NCBI GenBank assembly: GCA_021736575.1
Contig: JAIPFP010000014.1
Span: 1-47,671, forward strand
Source of the DNA: Pirellula sp.
Lineage (GTDB): Bacteria > Planctomycetota > Planctomycetia > Pirellulales > Pirellulaceae
Direction of reading: 5' to 3'
Length of the DNA: 47,671 nt
Positions within the stretch are counted from its first letter, which is position 1, and each line of letters opens with the position of its first letter. A model generated the notes under the pieces. The model was given only the letters and a program-made list of their open reading frames with translations. It was not told the DNA's origin and made no database searches. Below, piece after piece: positions 25,984-34,150 of the stretch. The position numbers and the translations under genes were made by a program.

Positions 25984-25988
25984 GGAGG
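25984..25988 (+). promoter_or_regulatory. Ribosome binding site of rpsU
   Basis: GGAGG sits 6 bases before the ATG at 25995. This is one of the few clear Shine-Dalgarno sites in the window. It fixes the S21 start against the longer upstream frame. Confidence 0.85.
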
Positions 25989-25994
25989 CATTGC

Positions 25995-26189
25995 ATGGTT
26001 AGGTTGTTAGTCCGTGACCGGGAAACGATTCAAGAGGCGGTACGCCGTTTTCGAAAACTGGTCGAACGGAGCGGACTAAAAAAAGAAATGCGACGACGAG
26101 AATTTTACGAAAAGCCAAGTGAAATCAAGCGACGCAGCAAGCAGCGAGCCGAACGACGCTCGCGACGCATGCGACTTTTGGGCATTTAA
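25995..26189 (+). CDS. rpsU: 30S ribosomal protein S21
   Basis: The 64-residue basic protein matches bS21. It begins [20 protein letters not shown], continues with [20 protein letters not shown], and ends in an Arg/Lys-rich tail. The start at 25995 is chosen because it has a strong GGAGG site and removes 39 non-matching residues present in the longer frame. S21 binds the 30S platform and aids initiation at mRNA start sites. It is followed by a tRNA-Val gene and rpmE, so this is a translation-factor cluster. A stable hairpin lies about 85 bases upstream. Confidence 0.97.
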   Translation: MVRLLVRDRETIQEAVRRFRKLVERSGLKKEMRRREFYEKPSEIKRRSKQRAERRSRRMRLLGI

Positions 26190-26216
26190 TCTCATTGGTT
26201 GATTCCGATCACAATC

Positions 26217-26290
26217 GGGCGAATAGCTCAGTTGGTTAGAGCGCCACTCTTACAAAGTGGATGTCGGGGGTTCGAGTCCCTTTTCGCCCA
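26217..26290 (+). tRNA. tRNA-Val (anticodon UAC)
   Basis: The 74-nt cloverleaf is complete. The acceptor GGGCGAA (26217-26223) pairs with TTCGCCC (26283-26289), with discriminator A at 26290. The D-arm is GCTC/GAGC. The anticodon stem is CCACT/AGTGG with loop CTTACAA, giving anticodon TAC (Val). The T-arm has TTCGAGT in the loop and two G-T wobble pairs. The 3' CCA is not encoded and must be added. It lies between rpsU and rpmE, 27 bases after the rpsU stop. Confidence 0.98.
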
Positions 26291-26345
26291 CTCCAAAGTT
26301 CCACACTCGTTTTGACGTTTTACACAAGCGAACGTTACCAAAGTC

Positions 26346-26594
26346 ATGAAAGATAAGATCCACCCCAACTACGTCGAAACGCAAGTTACTTGCGGTTGCG
26401 GCAATAGTTTCATTACCAAAAGCATTCGCAAAGAGCTGAGAGTCGACATTTGCAATGTCTGCCATCCGTTCTACACAGGCAAGCTGAAGTTCGTTGACAC
26501 CGCTGGCCGGATCGAAAAGTTCCAGACCAAATTTGCTGCTGGAACCTATGCCAGTTTGCAGAACCCGAAAAAGCCAGCTCCAAAGAAGAAATAG
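26346..26594 (+). CDS. rpmE: 50S ribosomal protein L31
   Basis: The 82-residue protein begins [20 protein letters not shown]. The first Cys pair (CGC, residues 16-18) and the later [10 protein letters not shown] (about 37-46) form the zinc-binding type of L31. The C-terminus is a short Lys/Pro tail. L31 bridges the central protuberance of the 50S and the 30S head. The Cys-containing form is usual when zinc is sufficient; no Cys-free paralogue is in the window. It is 55 bases after tRNA-Val and is followed by a strong terminator before prfA, the same order (rpmE-prfA-prmC) seen in many bacteria. Confidence 0.97.
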   Translation: MKDKIHPNYVETQVTCGCGNSFITKSIRKELRVDICNVCHPFYTGKLKFVDTAGRIEKFQTKFAAGTYASLQNPKKPAPKKK

Positions 26595-26674
26595 CTGCCT
26601 GAGCCAACTCGCGATGCTCTCCCGGAAAAGGGTCTCGCTCACGATAACCTGGCTCTGGCAATCAGAATCTCAAG

Positions 26675-26719
26675 ACCGTCGCAGATTGCCAACTGAGGCC
26701 TGCGGCGGTTTTGTTTTTT
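26675..26719 (+). terminator. Rho-independent terminator or attenuator between rpmE and prfA
   Basis: ACCGTCGCAG (26675-26684) pairs with CTGCGGCGGT (26700-26709) as a 10-bp stem with one T-G pair, around a 15-nt loop. A T-tract interrupted by one G (26709-26719) follows directly. It ends 18 bases before the prfA ATG. Confidence 0.85.
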
Positions 26720-26737
26720 ACCAAGCTAAGAATTCAA

Positions 26738-27814
26738 ATGAAGATACGCGATCAACTCGAGCAAACCTTAGGTCGATTCACTGAGCTGGAATCCATGATG
26801 TCCGATCCGACGGTCCTGACCGGCGATTCGTCAAGGATGGCGAAAATCATGAAGGAACATGGTGGTCTTCTCAAAGTTGCCACCAAATACCGCAATTACA
26901 AACGCATGGGTGATGAGCTCAGAGACCTCTCCCCGATGCTGGAATCCACCGATCCCGATGAACTTGCGATGGGGAAAGAGGAATCGACCCGTTTGCGAGC
27001 CGAACGCGAGGCCATCTGGACCGAACTGCTCGACATGAGCATGGGTGGTGAAGACGCGTTGCGAACTCAATGCGTCCTCGAAATCCGGGCTGGAACGGGT
27101 GGCGAAGAAGCCTCGTTGTTTGCTCGCGATCTCTACACCATGTACAAGCACCATGCCGATCAAAAGGGATGGAAAGTCGAGGTACTTGACTCCAGTCCAA
27201 GCGAACGAGGCGGCTTCAAGGAAATCATTTTGGGCATCGAAGGCGAAGGCTCGTTTCGCGAACTGCAATTCGAAAGCGGCGGACACCGCGTTCAACGTGT
27301 TCCTGAAACCGAAGCCCAAGGACGAATTCATACGTCCGCAGCCACGGTCGCGGTTATGGCTGAACCCGAAGATATTGAAGTCGACCTGAAACCGGACGAC
27401 TATCGCGTCGACAAATTCTGTGCGTCGGGTCCTGGTGGACAGCACGTCAACAAAACCGAGTCAGCCATTCGTTTGACACACTATGAAACCAACATCGTGG
27501 TTCAGTGCCAGGACGAAAAAAGCCAACACAAAAATCTGGCCCGTGCCCTCAGAGTCTTAAAGACAAGGATCTACGAAGTAAAACGCGAAGAGCAAATGAA
27601 ACAGCAGTCGACTGAACGCATGTCGCTCATCGGATCGGGGGATCGCAGCGAACGCATTCGGACTTACAATTATCCACAAAACAGATTGACCGATCACCGC
27701 ATCAACTTAACCCTTTACAAGCTCGATCAAATCATTTCCGGCAATTTGCAACCGGTCTCGGATGCGTTGATCGAATACGAACGATCGACCTTGCGAGATG
27801 AAACCGACATATAA
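26738..27814 (+). CDS. prfA: Peptide chain release factor 1
   Basis: The protein is 358 residues from the ATG at 26738. The frame is open to 26711, but that part crosses the terminator. It carries the RF1 stop-codon-recognition tripeptide P-x-T as PET (189-191, in [18 protein letters not shown]) and the GGQ motif in [16 protein letters not shown] (233-235), whose Gln is methylated by PrmC. Domain 1 is helical (1-100). It releases nascent chains at UAA and UAG. Its length matches the family. prmC starts 41 bases downstream, so the enzyme and its methylase are likely cotranscribed. A terminator just upstream suggests attenuation or a promoter very close to the start. Confidence 0.98.
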   Translation: MKIRDQLEQTLGRFTELESMMSDPTVLTGDSSRMAKIMKEHGGLLKVATKYRNYKRMGDELRDLSPMLESTDPDELAMGKEESTRLRAEREAIWTELLDMSMGGEDALRTQCVLEIRAGTGGEEASLFARDLYTMYKHHADQKGWKVEVLDSSPSERGGFKEIILGIEGEGSFRELQFESGGHRVQRVPETEAQGRIHTSAATVAVMAEPEDIEVDLKPDDYRVDKFCASGPGGQHVNKTESAIRLTHYETNIVVQCQDEKSQHKNLARALRVLKTRIYEVKREEQMKQQSTERMSLIGSGDRSERIRTYNYPQNRLTDHRINLTLYKLDQIISGNLQPVSDALIEYERSTLRDETDI

Positions 27815-27855
27815 TACCAAGCCAAGCATCGGCTAAGAGACCAAGGACGCACGCG

Positions 27856-28767
27856 ATGACAACGAACAGCACGACGCAATCGGAACCGTGGACCATTCTG
27901 CGTCTGCTGCAATGGACGACCGAACACCTCAAAAAGACCGGCTCCAGTTCCCCACGTCTCGATGCGGAAGTCCTCTTGGCCCACGCTCGCGGTTGCGATC
28001 GAATCCAACTCTATACCGCCTTTTCCGAAGAGCCAGACGAGCCGGTGAAAGCCAAGTTTCGAGAGCTTGTCAAGCGACGAGCAACGGGCGAACCCGTTGC
28101 CTATCTCGTCGGCAAAAAAGAATTCTATTCGCTCCAGTTTCAAGTTTCGAAAGACTGCCTGATTCCGCGCAGCGAGACAGAGCACGTGGTCATCGAGTGT
28201 CTCGACCGAGCCAAAACCATTCTTGCCGGAGATCCGTCGAAGATCTTCAAGATCGTCGACGTTTGCACAGGCAGTGGATGCATCGCGATCAGCCTCGCCA
28301 AACACTTACCTCAATGCTCCATCACGGCCACCGACTTAAGTCCAGCCGCGATTGCGATCGCAAACGCAAACGTCGCACAGCATCAACTGTCGGAGCAAAT
28401 CGCGGTCGTGGAATCCGATTTGCTATCGTCGATCGCGGATTCGAGCGTTGACTTTGTCGTGAGCAATCCACCCTACGTTTCGGAATCCGAGTTTCTGCAA
28501 CTTGAAAAGTCGGTCCGTGAGCACGAACCGCGAATGGCGCTCGTGAGCGGAGCAACCGGCACCGAAGTCATCGAACGTTTAGCCTCGCAAGCTGCCGATA
28601 AACTTGTCGAAAATGGTTGGTTCATTTGCGAACTTTCACCGATGATTGCTGACCAGGTCGAAAGCCATCTCAATGGAACAAGCCAATGGTCAAGTGTTTC
28701 GATTGTGAAAGACTTGGCGAGGCTCAAGCGAATCGTTGTCGCCCGACGCAACGCGAAGAGCAATTAG
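27856..28767 (+). CDS. prmC: Release factor glutamine N5-methyltransferase
   Basis: This 303-residue protein has the PrmC/HemK layout. A helical N-terminal domain (1-90) contains SPRLDAEVLLAHA. The SAM-binding Rossmann domain contains VDVCTGSGCIAISLAK (about 134-149), and the catalytic NPPYV is at 204-208. The family's IPRPETE loop reads IPRSETE, a mild change. It methylates the Gln of the GGQ motif in release factors 1 and 2. The gene follows prfA by 41 bases, the classic arrangement. The ATG at 27856 has no strong Shine-Dalgarno, as is common in this window. A hairpin repeat begins 13 bases after the stop. Confidence 0.97.
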   Translation: MTTNSTTQSEPWTILRLLQWTTEHLKKTGSSSPRLDAEVLLAHARGCDRIQLYTAFSEEPDEPVKAKFRELVKRRATGEPVAYLVGKKEFYSLQFQVSKDCLIPRSETEHVVIECLDRAKTILAGDPSKIFKIVDVCTGSGCIAISLAKHLPQCSITATDLSPAAIAIANANVAQHQLSEQIAVVESDLLSSIADSSVDFVVSNPPYVSESEFLQLEKSVREHEPRMALVSGATGTEVIERLASQAADKLVENGWFICELSPMIADQVESHLNGTSQWSSVSIVKDLARLKRIVVARRNAKSN

Positions 28768-28779
28768 CCCTATAATGCC

Positions 28780-28845
28780 GTGGGATAGGCTTCCAGCCTG
28801 TCATTTCCAGCTAGACAGGCTGGAAGCGCTGGAAGCCTATCCCAC
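28780..28845. repeat. Hairpin repeat downstream of prmC
   Basis: The left arm (28780-28802) and right arm (28814-28845) are complementary; the right arm carries a 9-nt GCTTCCAGC duplication that would bulge. A fragment of the same family (GCCTATCCCAC) recurs at about 44693-44712. It lies 13 bases after the prmC stop. Confidence 0.85.
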
Positions 28846-28919
28846 CAATTGTTCGAGCGATTCATAGCCACTTTTATCTCTTTACCCTTTCTTTAGTCCA
28901 CCTTAAAAACATACTCAGC

Positions 28920-30533
28920 ATGCAAATGGAAAAACTTGTGTCGCTCTGCAAGCGACGTGGATTCATGTTTCAATCCAGCGAAATCTACGGTGGACTCAAT
29001 GGTTTTTGGGACTATGGCCCTCTGGGTGTTGAGCTGAAACGCAACATCAAAGACGCCTGGTGGCGCGATATGTGCCAGGGGCACAACGAGCTCGTCCAGC
29101 CCGAAGGGGCACCTAGCACGTACGAAATGGTCGGCTTGGATTGCACGATCATCATGCATCCGCAAGTATGGAAGTGCTCAGGGCACTACGACTTGTTCCA
29201 TGACTTTATGGTGGATTGTAAGGTCTCGAAGAAACGTTATCGATTTGATCAAGTCCGAGGCAAGTGGGTTGCTCGCGGCGATCAGAAGATTTTTGTGACG
29301 ATCATGACCGATGCCGAGTTGGAGCATGAGGAAGTCACCCGCCGCGCCTTGAAGTTCTTTAATTTGCGAAACAAAGACGTTGCCCAACTGACATACGACG
29401 AATCGTACTTGACGCTAGATAAAGTCGCAGCGAGCGATCGTCCAAGCGTGTTGGGACCTGATGTGAACGAGCTCGGAACGCTCACCGATCCTCGCGAGTT
29501 CAACCTTATGTTCAAAACTTACGTCGGTGCACTCAGCGGCGAGGAAGGTGCTGCATTTTTACGGCCAGAAACGGCCCAAGGGATCTTTGTCAATTTCAAG
29601 AACGTCGTCGACAGTACACGGGTTCGGATTCCTTTTGGAGTCGCACAAGTTGGAAAGAGTTTCCGAAATGAAATCACGCCTAGAAACTTCACGTTTCGAT
29701 CGCGTGAGTTCGAACAAATGGAGATCGAGTTCTTTTGCAATCCAAACGAATCACCAAAGTGGTATGAGTATTGGCGCAACCGCCGCATGCAATGGTATTT
29801 GTCCTTAGGGTTGGATGGTGAGCGGTTGCGATTGCGCGAACACGACCAAGATGAACTAAGCCACTACTCATGCGGCACGGCCGACATCGAGTACGCCTTT
29901 CCGTTCTTGCCCGAAGGGGAATACGGAGAGCTTGAGGGAATTGCGCATCGCGGCGATTTTGACCTGCGATCGCATTCCGAAGGAAAACTGGACCCCAAGA
30001 AACGTCCGCTGGAACTAGAACGTACCGAAGATGGTCAACCGCGGCATCGAGGCAGCGGCAAGGATCTTTCCTATCGCGATGACCTGACGAACGAGCGGTT
30101 TATCCCGCACGTGATCGAGCCGTCGGCAGGCGCGGATCGAGCGACGCTTGCGTTTCTTTGCCAAGCTTACCACGAAGACTTGCAACCGGATGAAGATGGC
30201 AAGATGCAATCGAGAATCGTAATGCGATTGCATCCGCGAATCGCTCCAATCAAGGCCGCTATTTTGCCGCTCGTCAAAAAAGATGGTATGCCCGAAATTG
30301 CAAAAGAAATCTACACGGCCCTCAAGCAACGTTTCAACGTATTCTACGACGAGAAAGCTGCCGTTGGACGTCGCTATCGACGTCAGGACGAGATCGGAAC
30401 ACCTTATTGCATCACGGTCGATACGCAAACATTGCAAGACCGCACCGTGACGATTCGCGATCGCGACACGTTAAAGCAATGGAGAATAAAGATCGAGGAT
30501 TGCGTTAACGAGATAGCATGTCTCGTCTCGTAA
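28920..30533 (+). CDS. glyQS: Glycyl-tRNA synthetase, dimeric single-chain type
   Basis: This 537-residue class II synthetase is of the alpha2 type, shorter than the E. coli alpha2-beta2 enzyme. It starts with LVSLCKRRGFMFQSSEIYGG. It has GFWDYGPLGVELKRN (about 28-42), motif 2 as VGKSFRNEITPRNFTFRSREFEQ (about 243-265) and motif 3 as EPSAGADRATLAFL (about 400-413). A C-terminal anticodon-binding domain (about 430-530) follows. It charges tRNA-Gly with glycine. The ATG at 28920 is used; one at 28926 is also possible. It sits between prmC and priA in a + strand run of information-processing genes. Confidence 0.97.
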   Translation: MQMEKLVSLCKRRGFMFQSSEIYGGLNGFWDYGPLGVELKRNIKDAWWRDMCQGHNELVQPEGAPSTYEMVGLDCTIIMHPQVWKCSGHYDLFHDFMVDCKVSKKRYRFDQVRGKWVARGDQKIFVTIMTDAELEHEEVTRRALKFFNLRNKDVAQLTYDESYLTLDKVAASDRPSVLGPDVNELGTLTDPREFNLMFKTYVGALSGEEGAAFLRPETAQGIFVNFKNVVDSTRVRIPFGVAQVGKSFRNEITPRNFTFRSREFEQMEIEFFCNPNESPKWYEYWRNRRMQWYLSLGLDGERLRLREHDQDELSHYSCGTADIEYAFPFLPEGEYGELEGIAHRGDFDLRSHSEGKLDPKKRPLELERTEDGQPRHRGSGKDLSYRDDLTNERFIPHVIEPSAGADRATLAFLCQAYHEDLQPDEDGKMQSRIVMRLHPRIAPIKAAILPLVKKDGMPEIAKEIYTALKQRFNVFYDEKAAVGRRYRRQDEIGTPYCITVDTQTLQDRTVTIRDRDTLKQWRIKIEDCVNEIACLVS

Positions 30534-30569
30534 ACATGGTTTGCCTTCCGTCCTGAAAGGGCAAGTCGC

Positions 30570-32864
30570 ATGGACGAACAGTATCAACAAGGGGAGTTGT
30601 TCTCCAACCAACTCGCGCCGTGGGAGATCGATGCTGCCGCCGAAACCCCATGCGTGTCCGTGGCTTTTCCCGAAGCTCCCTTTGGGCCATTCGATTATCG
30701 CATCCCCGACGAGTTAGGTGGGTTGATCAAGCCCGCCATGCGTGTGATCGTTCCGCTCGGCAAAGGCAACCGCGAGATAGTTGGCTACACGCTCGCCATC
30801 CAAATAAGTCATCATCCCAGGGAACTCATCAAGCCGGTGCTGAGAGCCATCGATCCCGAACCGCTCTGCAATGGAAATTTGTTGCAGTTGATTCACTGGA
30901 TGAGCAAATACTACTTGGTTCCGATTGGCCAAGTGTTCGAAGCAGTCGTCCCGGCCGGTGTGCGGGCAGGCGCGGGGACTCGCAACCAGACGCTTCTCAA
31001 ACCTTCCGTGAAAGCCAGCGACGATGTTGCGATCAAGGCATTGCCGGTCAAGCAACGTCAAGCCTTGCAGCAATTGATTTTGGCCGACGAACCACTGTCG
31101 CAAGATCAGCTCAAACACTTGGCCCAGTGTTCCGACGGTGTGATCAAGAAGTTGCGGGAACTGGAGTTTATTGATTCGTATACCGAACGCGTCATGACTT
31201 TTGGTAAGGATGTGCCACTGGAAATTCATGCGAGAATCATGCCACCTGCGCTTTCGTCGGACCAGCGAATCGCATTGCAAACGATCCATGCTGCCATCGA
31301 TTCAGGCGAGCATGAAACGATTCTCCTGCACGGAGTGACCGGCAGCGGCAAGACCGAAGTCTACATGCAAGCGATGGAACAAGTCGTTTCCTACGGTCGT
31401 CAAGCGATAGTGCTTGTGCCCGAGATTAGCCTGACACCGCAGACGCGTTCGCGCTTCCAAAATCGATTTGGCTCGGTGGCTGTGTTGCACTCGAACATGA
31501 GCGGTCCAGAGCGGCACTATCAATGGAAGCGGATTGCGGAAGGTGCCGTCCAAGTCATCGTTGGGCCTCGCAGCGCCATATTTGCTCCTGCGCCGTATCT
31601 CGGGCTGATCATTCTTGACGAAGAGCATGAAAACACGTTCAAGCAGGAGACCATACCCAGGTATCACGCGCGCGATGTTGCCATTCACCGCGCGTCGCTA
31701 GAACGAATCCCGCTCGTTTTGGGTTCGGCCACTCCCTCGTTAGAAACGTTTCATCGAGCGACGATCGGTCGATACAAGATCGTGACTTTGCCACGCCGCA
31801 TATTGAATCGACCGTTGCCGGAAGTCACCACGATCGATCTTCGTTCCAATCGCATCGACGTCGACCGAGGCAGCATCTCGCAACCATTGCTGAACGCGAT
31901 CGAACGGACCATTGCGGAGAACGGACAGACGATACTTTTGCTCAATCGCAGAGGATTTGCGACTTCGATCCAATGCCCATCGTGTGGTTTTGTGGTCAAG
32001 TGTCCTGATTGCGATATGGCCTTAACACATCATCGCGAAGGCAACAAGGCGGTCTGCCACTACTGCGATTACACCATCGCAGCTCCCCAGCTTTGTCAGC
32101 AATGTGGCTTCGACGCAATTCGGCTGGCGGGTCTAGGCACACAAAAACTCGAGATGGAGGTTCAGCAGCGTTTTCCAGACGCAACGATCGCACGTATGGA
32201 TTCGGATACGATGAAGAAACCGGGAAGCCATGAACGCGTTCTCGCGGACTTTCGATCGGGTCGAGTCCAGATTTTGATGGGGACTCAGATGATCGCTAAG
32301 GGACTGGACTTTCCGAACGTATTGTTGGTTGGTGTCATCAATGCGGACACCGCTTTGCATTTTCCAGATTTCCGCGCATCGGAGCGAACGTTTCAATTGG
32401 TTACGCAAGTCGCAGGACGAACGGGCCGAGGAGACCGCGGTGGCGAGGTGCTCGTGCAAACCTATTCTCCAGATCATCCGGCCATCATCGCCGCGTGCAA
32501 GCACGATTACTTGGCGTTCTCGACGTTCGAGTTGGTTCAACGCGAGCAGTTTGGTTATCCACCGTTTGCTTCGTTGGCTAGAATCATCATGCGCGGTCCC
32601 GTTCAACTCGAAGCGGAAGAGTTTGCAGAAAGCATTATCAAAAAAGTACAGATGGAAATCGCGCGTACGAATGCTCCCATTCGTGTTTTGGGACCGGCGC
32701 CGCCACCTATCGCAAAGCTGCGAGGGCACTATCGTTATCACGCTATGCTTATTTCCAAAGATGCTGCGGCACTCAATGCAATTTTGGCTCGCGTCCAAGC
32801 CACGACGAAACCCGTCGGCGAAAACCTTTACCTAATCGATATCGACCCTGTAGATATGCTTTAG
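30570..32864 (+). CDS. priA: Primosomal helicase PriA
   Basis: The 764-residue protein has the PriA layout. The N-terminal 3'-DNA-end-binding domain contains FDYRIPDE and VGYTLAI. The helicase domain has Walker A GVTGSGKTEV (about 255-264), DEEHE (about 348-352) and GSATPSLE. A Cys-rich insert (about 470-515) contains CPSCGFVVKCPDCDMAL and CHYCDY-x-CQQCGF, binding two zinc ions. The later QVAGRTGRGDRGGEVLVQTY is helicase motif VI. It restarts stalled replication forks. The ATG at 30570 follows glyQS by 36 bases. A small hairpin with a T-run ends the transcript near 32942, before convergent tilS. Confidence 0.97.
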   Translation: MDEQYQQGELFSNQLAPWEIDAAAETPCVSVAFPEAPFGPFDYRIPDELGGLIKPAMRVIVPLGKGNREIVGYTLAIQISHHPRELIKPVLRAIDPEPLCNGNLLQLIHWMSKYYLVPIGQVFEAVVPAGVRAGAGTRNQTLLKPSVKASDDVAIKALPVKQRQALQQLILADEPLSQDQLKHLAQCSDGVIKKLRELEFIDSYTERVMTFGKDVPLEIHARIMPPALSSDQRIALQTIHAAIDSGEHETILLHGVTGSGKTEVYMQAMEQVVSYGRQAIVLVPEISLTPQTRSRFQNRFGSVAVLHSNMSGPERHYQWKRIAEGAVQVIVGPRSAIFAPAPYLGLIILDEEHENTFKQETIPRYHARDVAIHRASLERIPLVLGSATPSLETFHRATIGRYKIVTLPRRILNRPLPEVTTIDLRSNRIDVDRGSISQPLLNAIERTIAENGQTILLLNRRGFATSIQCPSCGFVVKCPDCDMALTHHREGNKAVCHYCDYTIAAPQLCQQCGFDAIRLAGLGTQKLEMEVQQRFPDATIARMDSDTMKKPGSHERVLADFRSGRVQILMGTQMIAKGLDFPNVLLVGVINADTALHFPDFRASERTFQLVTQVAGRTGRGDRGGEVLVQTYSPDHPAIIAACKHDYLAFSTFELVQREQFGYPPFASLARIIMRGPVQLEAEEFAESIIKKVQMEIARTNAPIRVLGPAPPPIAKLRGHYRYHAMLISKDAAALNAILARVQATTKPVGENLYLIDIDPVDML

Positions 32865-32883
32865 GATCGTTCCAAAGGCATCG

Positions 32884-32942
32884 TAGTGCAGGCTGCTAGA
32901 ATTCGAACCAGGATGGCAGCCTGTACTACGTGGTAGTTTTTT
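32884..32942 (+). repeat. Hairpin repeat with terminator-like end (family also at 44757-44840)
   Basis: TAGTGCAGGCTGC (32884-32896) pairs with GCAGCCTGTACTA (32916-32928) with one G-U pair. The adjoining CTAC GTG GTAG hairpin is followed by TTTTTT (ending 32942), so it can act as a terminator for priA. The flanking bases resemble those of the copy near 44757-44840. It begins 20 bases after the priA stop. Confidence 0.8.
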
Positions 32943-32968
32943 CGCTGCCGATCGCCTAATTGGGAAAT

Positions 32969-34075
32969 TCACTGCTGGTTATCATCACCGGCACTAGGTT
33001 CATTCGCTAATCTGTCGACAAAAAGGTTTCCTTTGCGACATCGAACAACAATGTGACCAGGTAAATCGAGTCGTTTGGGATGGGTCGATTTCGAGGCGAT
33101 CTCGATGAGCCTCTCAATCCTTTGCCAATGCGCGTGGCCCATCTCTCGCATGGGCCAGCCCCGTTTGTGCCATAGGATCGTCAGCGCATGTCGAACGACA
33201 GGCCAAGGCTCTTCGATGCAATTCCGCAGCGGTATCGAAAATACTTCGTCCACAAGACCCTTCCGTTCACCCTCGTCTACTCCCGCTTTCTGCAGCCATC
33301 GCTCTGCGAGCAACGTAACGACCCTGTGCTCTTTTGCTATCAACTCGCACGCGTGTAGCAAGCGATTATCCAGCGAGTCGGATCCGACAAACATCCGCAA
33401 TTGAGGCAATAACTCGTTGCGAATTCGGTTGCGAGTGTAATCGTTCGATGCGTTCGACTTGTCGGTATGATACGTTTGATTTCGGCTGGAAAGATACTCC
33501 AAAATTTGCGAACGGACGACTCGCAACAGTGGACGAACCAAATTGGTGGTCGCGTTGATCGGCCGTATCGTTGACATCCCGGATAGCCCACTCGGCCCGC
33601 TACCGCGAAGCAAATGATGTAGGAATGTTTCGACTTGATCGTCTGCATGATGGGCCAACGCGATCCACCGAGCCCGATGTTGCTTGGCGACATCCTCCAA
33701 GAATCGGTGTCGGAGTTTGCGAAGTTGATTTTCGGAGCGACTCGTGGTTTGCTCTAAAGTCGCTTTTTGGCTCGCGCACTTCAGCCCATGTTTACAAGAC
33801 AGCGATTCAACGAAAGCTTGGTCCGCATCGCTTTCCTGGCCACGAAGTGCATGGTTGAAATGCGCGACAATCGTGCGATCGGGATCCGGTCGCAGTTCAA
33901 CCAAAGCTTCCAAAAGCGCCGTGCTATCTGCTCCGCCGCTTACTGCGACAACAACGGTTTCGTGCAGCCAAAGCTCGAGTGGCCACAATTCTAAGATGGC
34001 TTGGCGAATAGGTGGGGCTGAATTCATGGAATCGCGATCAATAAGCAGGTTCTCACAGTTTTGAACGAGCATCAT
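32969..34075 (-). CDS. tilS: tRNA(Ile)-lysidine synthase
   Basis: The 368-residue protein has the PP-loop ATP-binding motif VVAVSGGADSTALLEAL (about 42-58). The TilS core follows: IVAHFNHALRGQESDADQAF, ALAHHADDQVETFLHHLLRGSGPSGLSGM (about 138-166) and RPLLRVVRSQILEYL. It converts C34 of tRNA-Ile(CAU) to lysidine, letting it read AUA. The C-terminal domain is short compared with longer homologues. The first ATG (34075) is used; ATGs at 34072 and 34027 are alternatives. It converges on priA and is divergent from the symporter gene at 34151, with 75 bases between. Confidence 0.95.
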   Translation of the reverse strand: MMLVQNCENLLIDRDSMNSAPPIRQAILELWPLELWLHETVVVAVSGGADSTALLEALVELRPDPDRTIVAHFNHALRGQESDADQAFVESLSCKHGLKCASQKATLEQTTSRSENQLRKLRHRFLEDVAKQHRARWIALAHHADDQVETFLHHLLRGSGPSGLSGMSTIRPINATTNLVRPLLRVVRSQILEYLSSRNQTYHTDKSNASNDYTRNRIRNELLPQLRMFVGSDSLDNRLLHACELIAKEHRVVTLLAERWLQKAGVDEGERKGLVDEVFSIPLRNCIEEPWPVVRHALTILWHKRGWPMREMGHAHWQRIERLIEIASKSTHPKRLDLPGHIVVRCRKGNLFVDRLANEPSAGDDNQQ

Positions 34076-34150
34076 TCACACAATAAGCGATTTGGCAACT
34101 AGAATATTCGTCCACCATCGACTTCCTACGTCTCTCCAACCGTAACACTC

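Noticed and set aside
27302-27310. Altered stop-codon recognition in release factor 1 (PET instead of PAT/PVT)
   Set aside because: PET fits the P-x-T consensus used by RF1 proteins, so no change of specificity is indicated.
28771-28776. TATAAT as a glyQS promoter
   Set aside because: It lies at the edge of a hairpin repeat just after the prmC stop, without a -35 box and 144 bases from the glyQS start.
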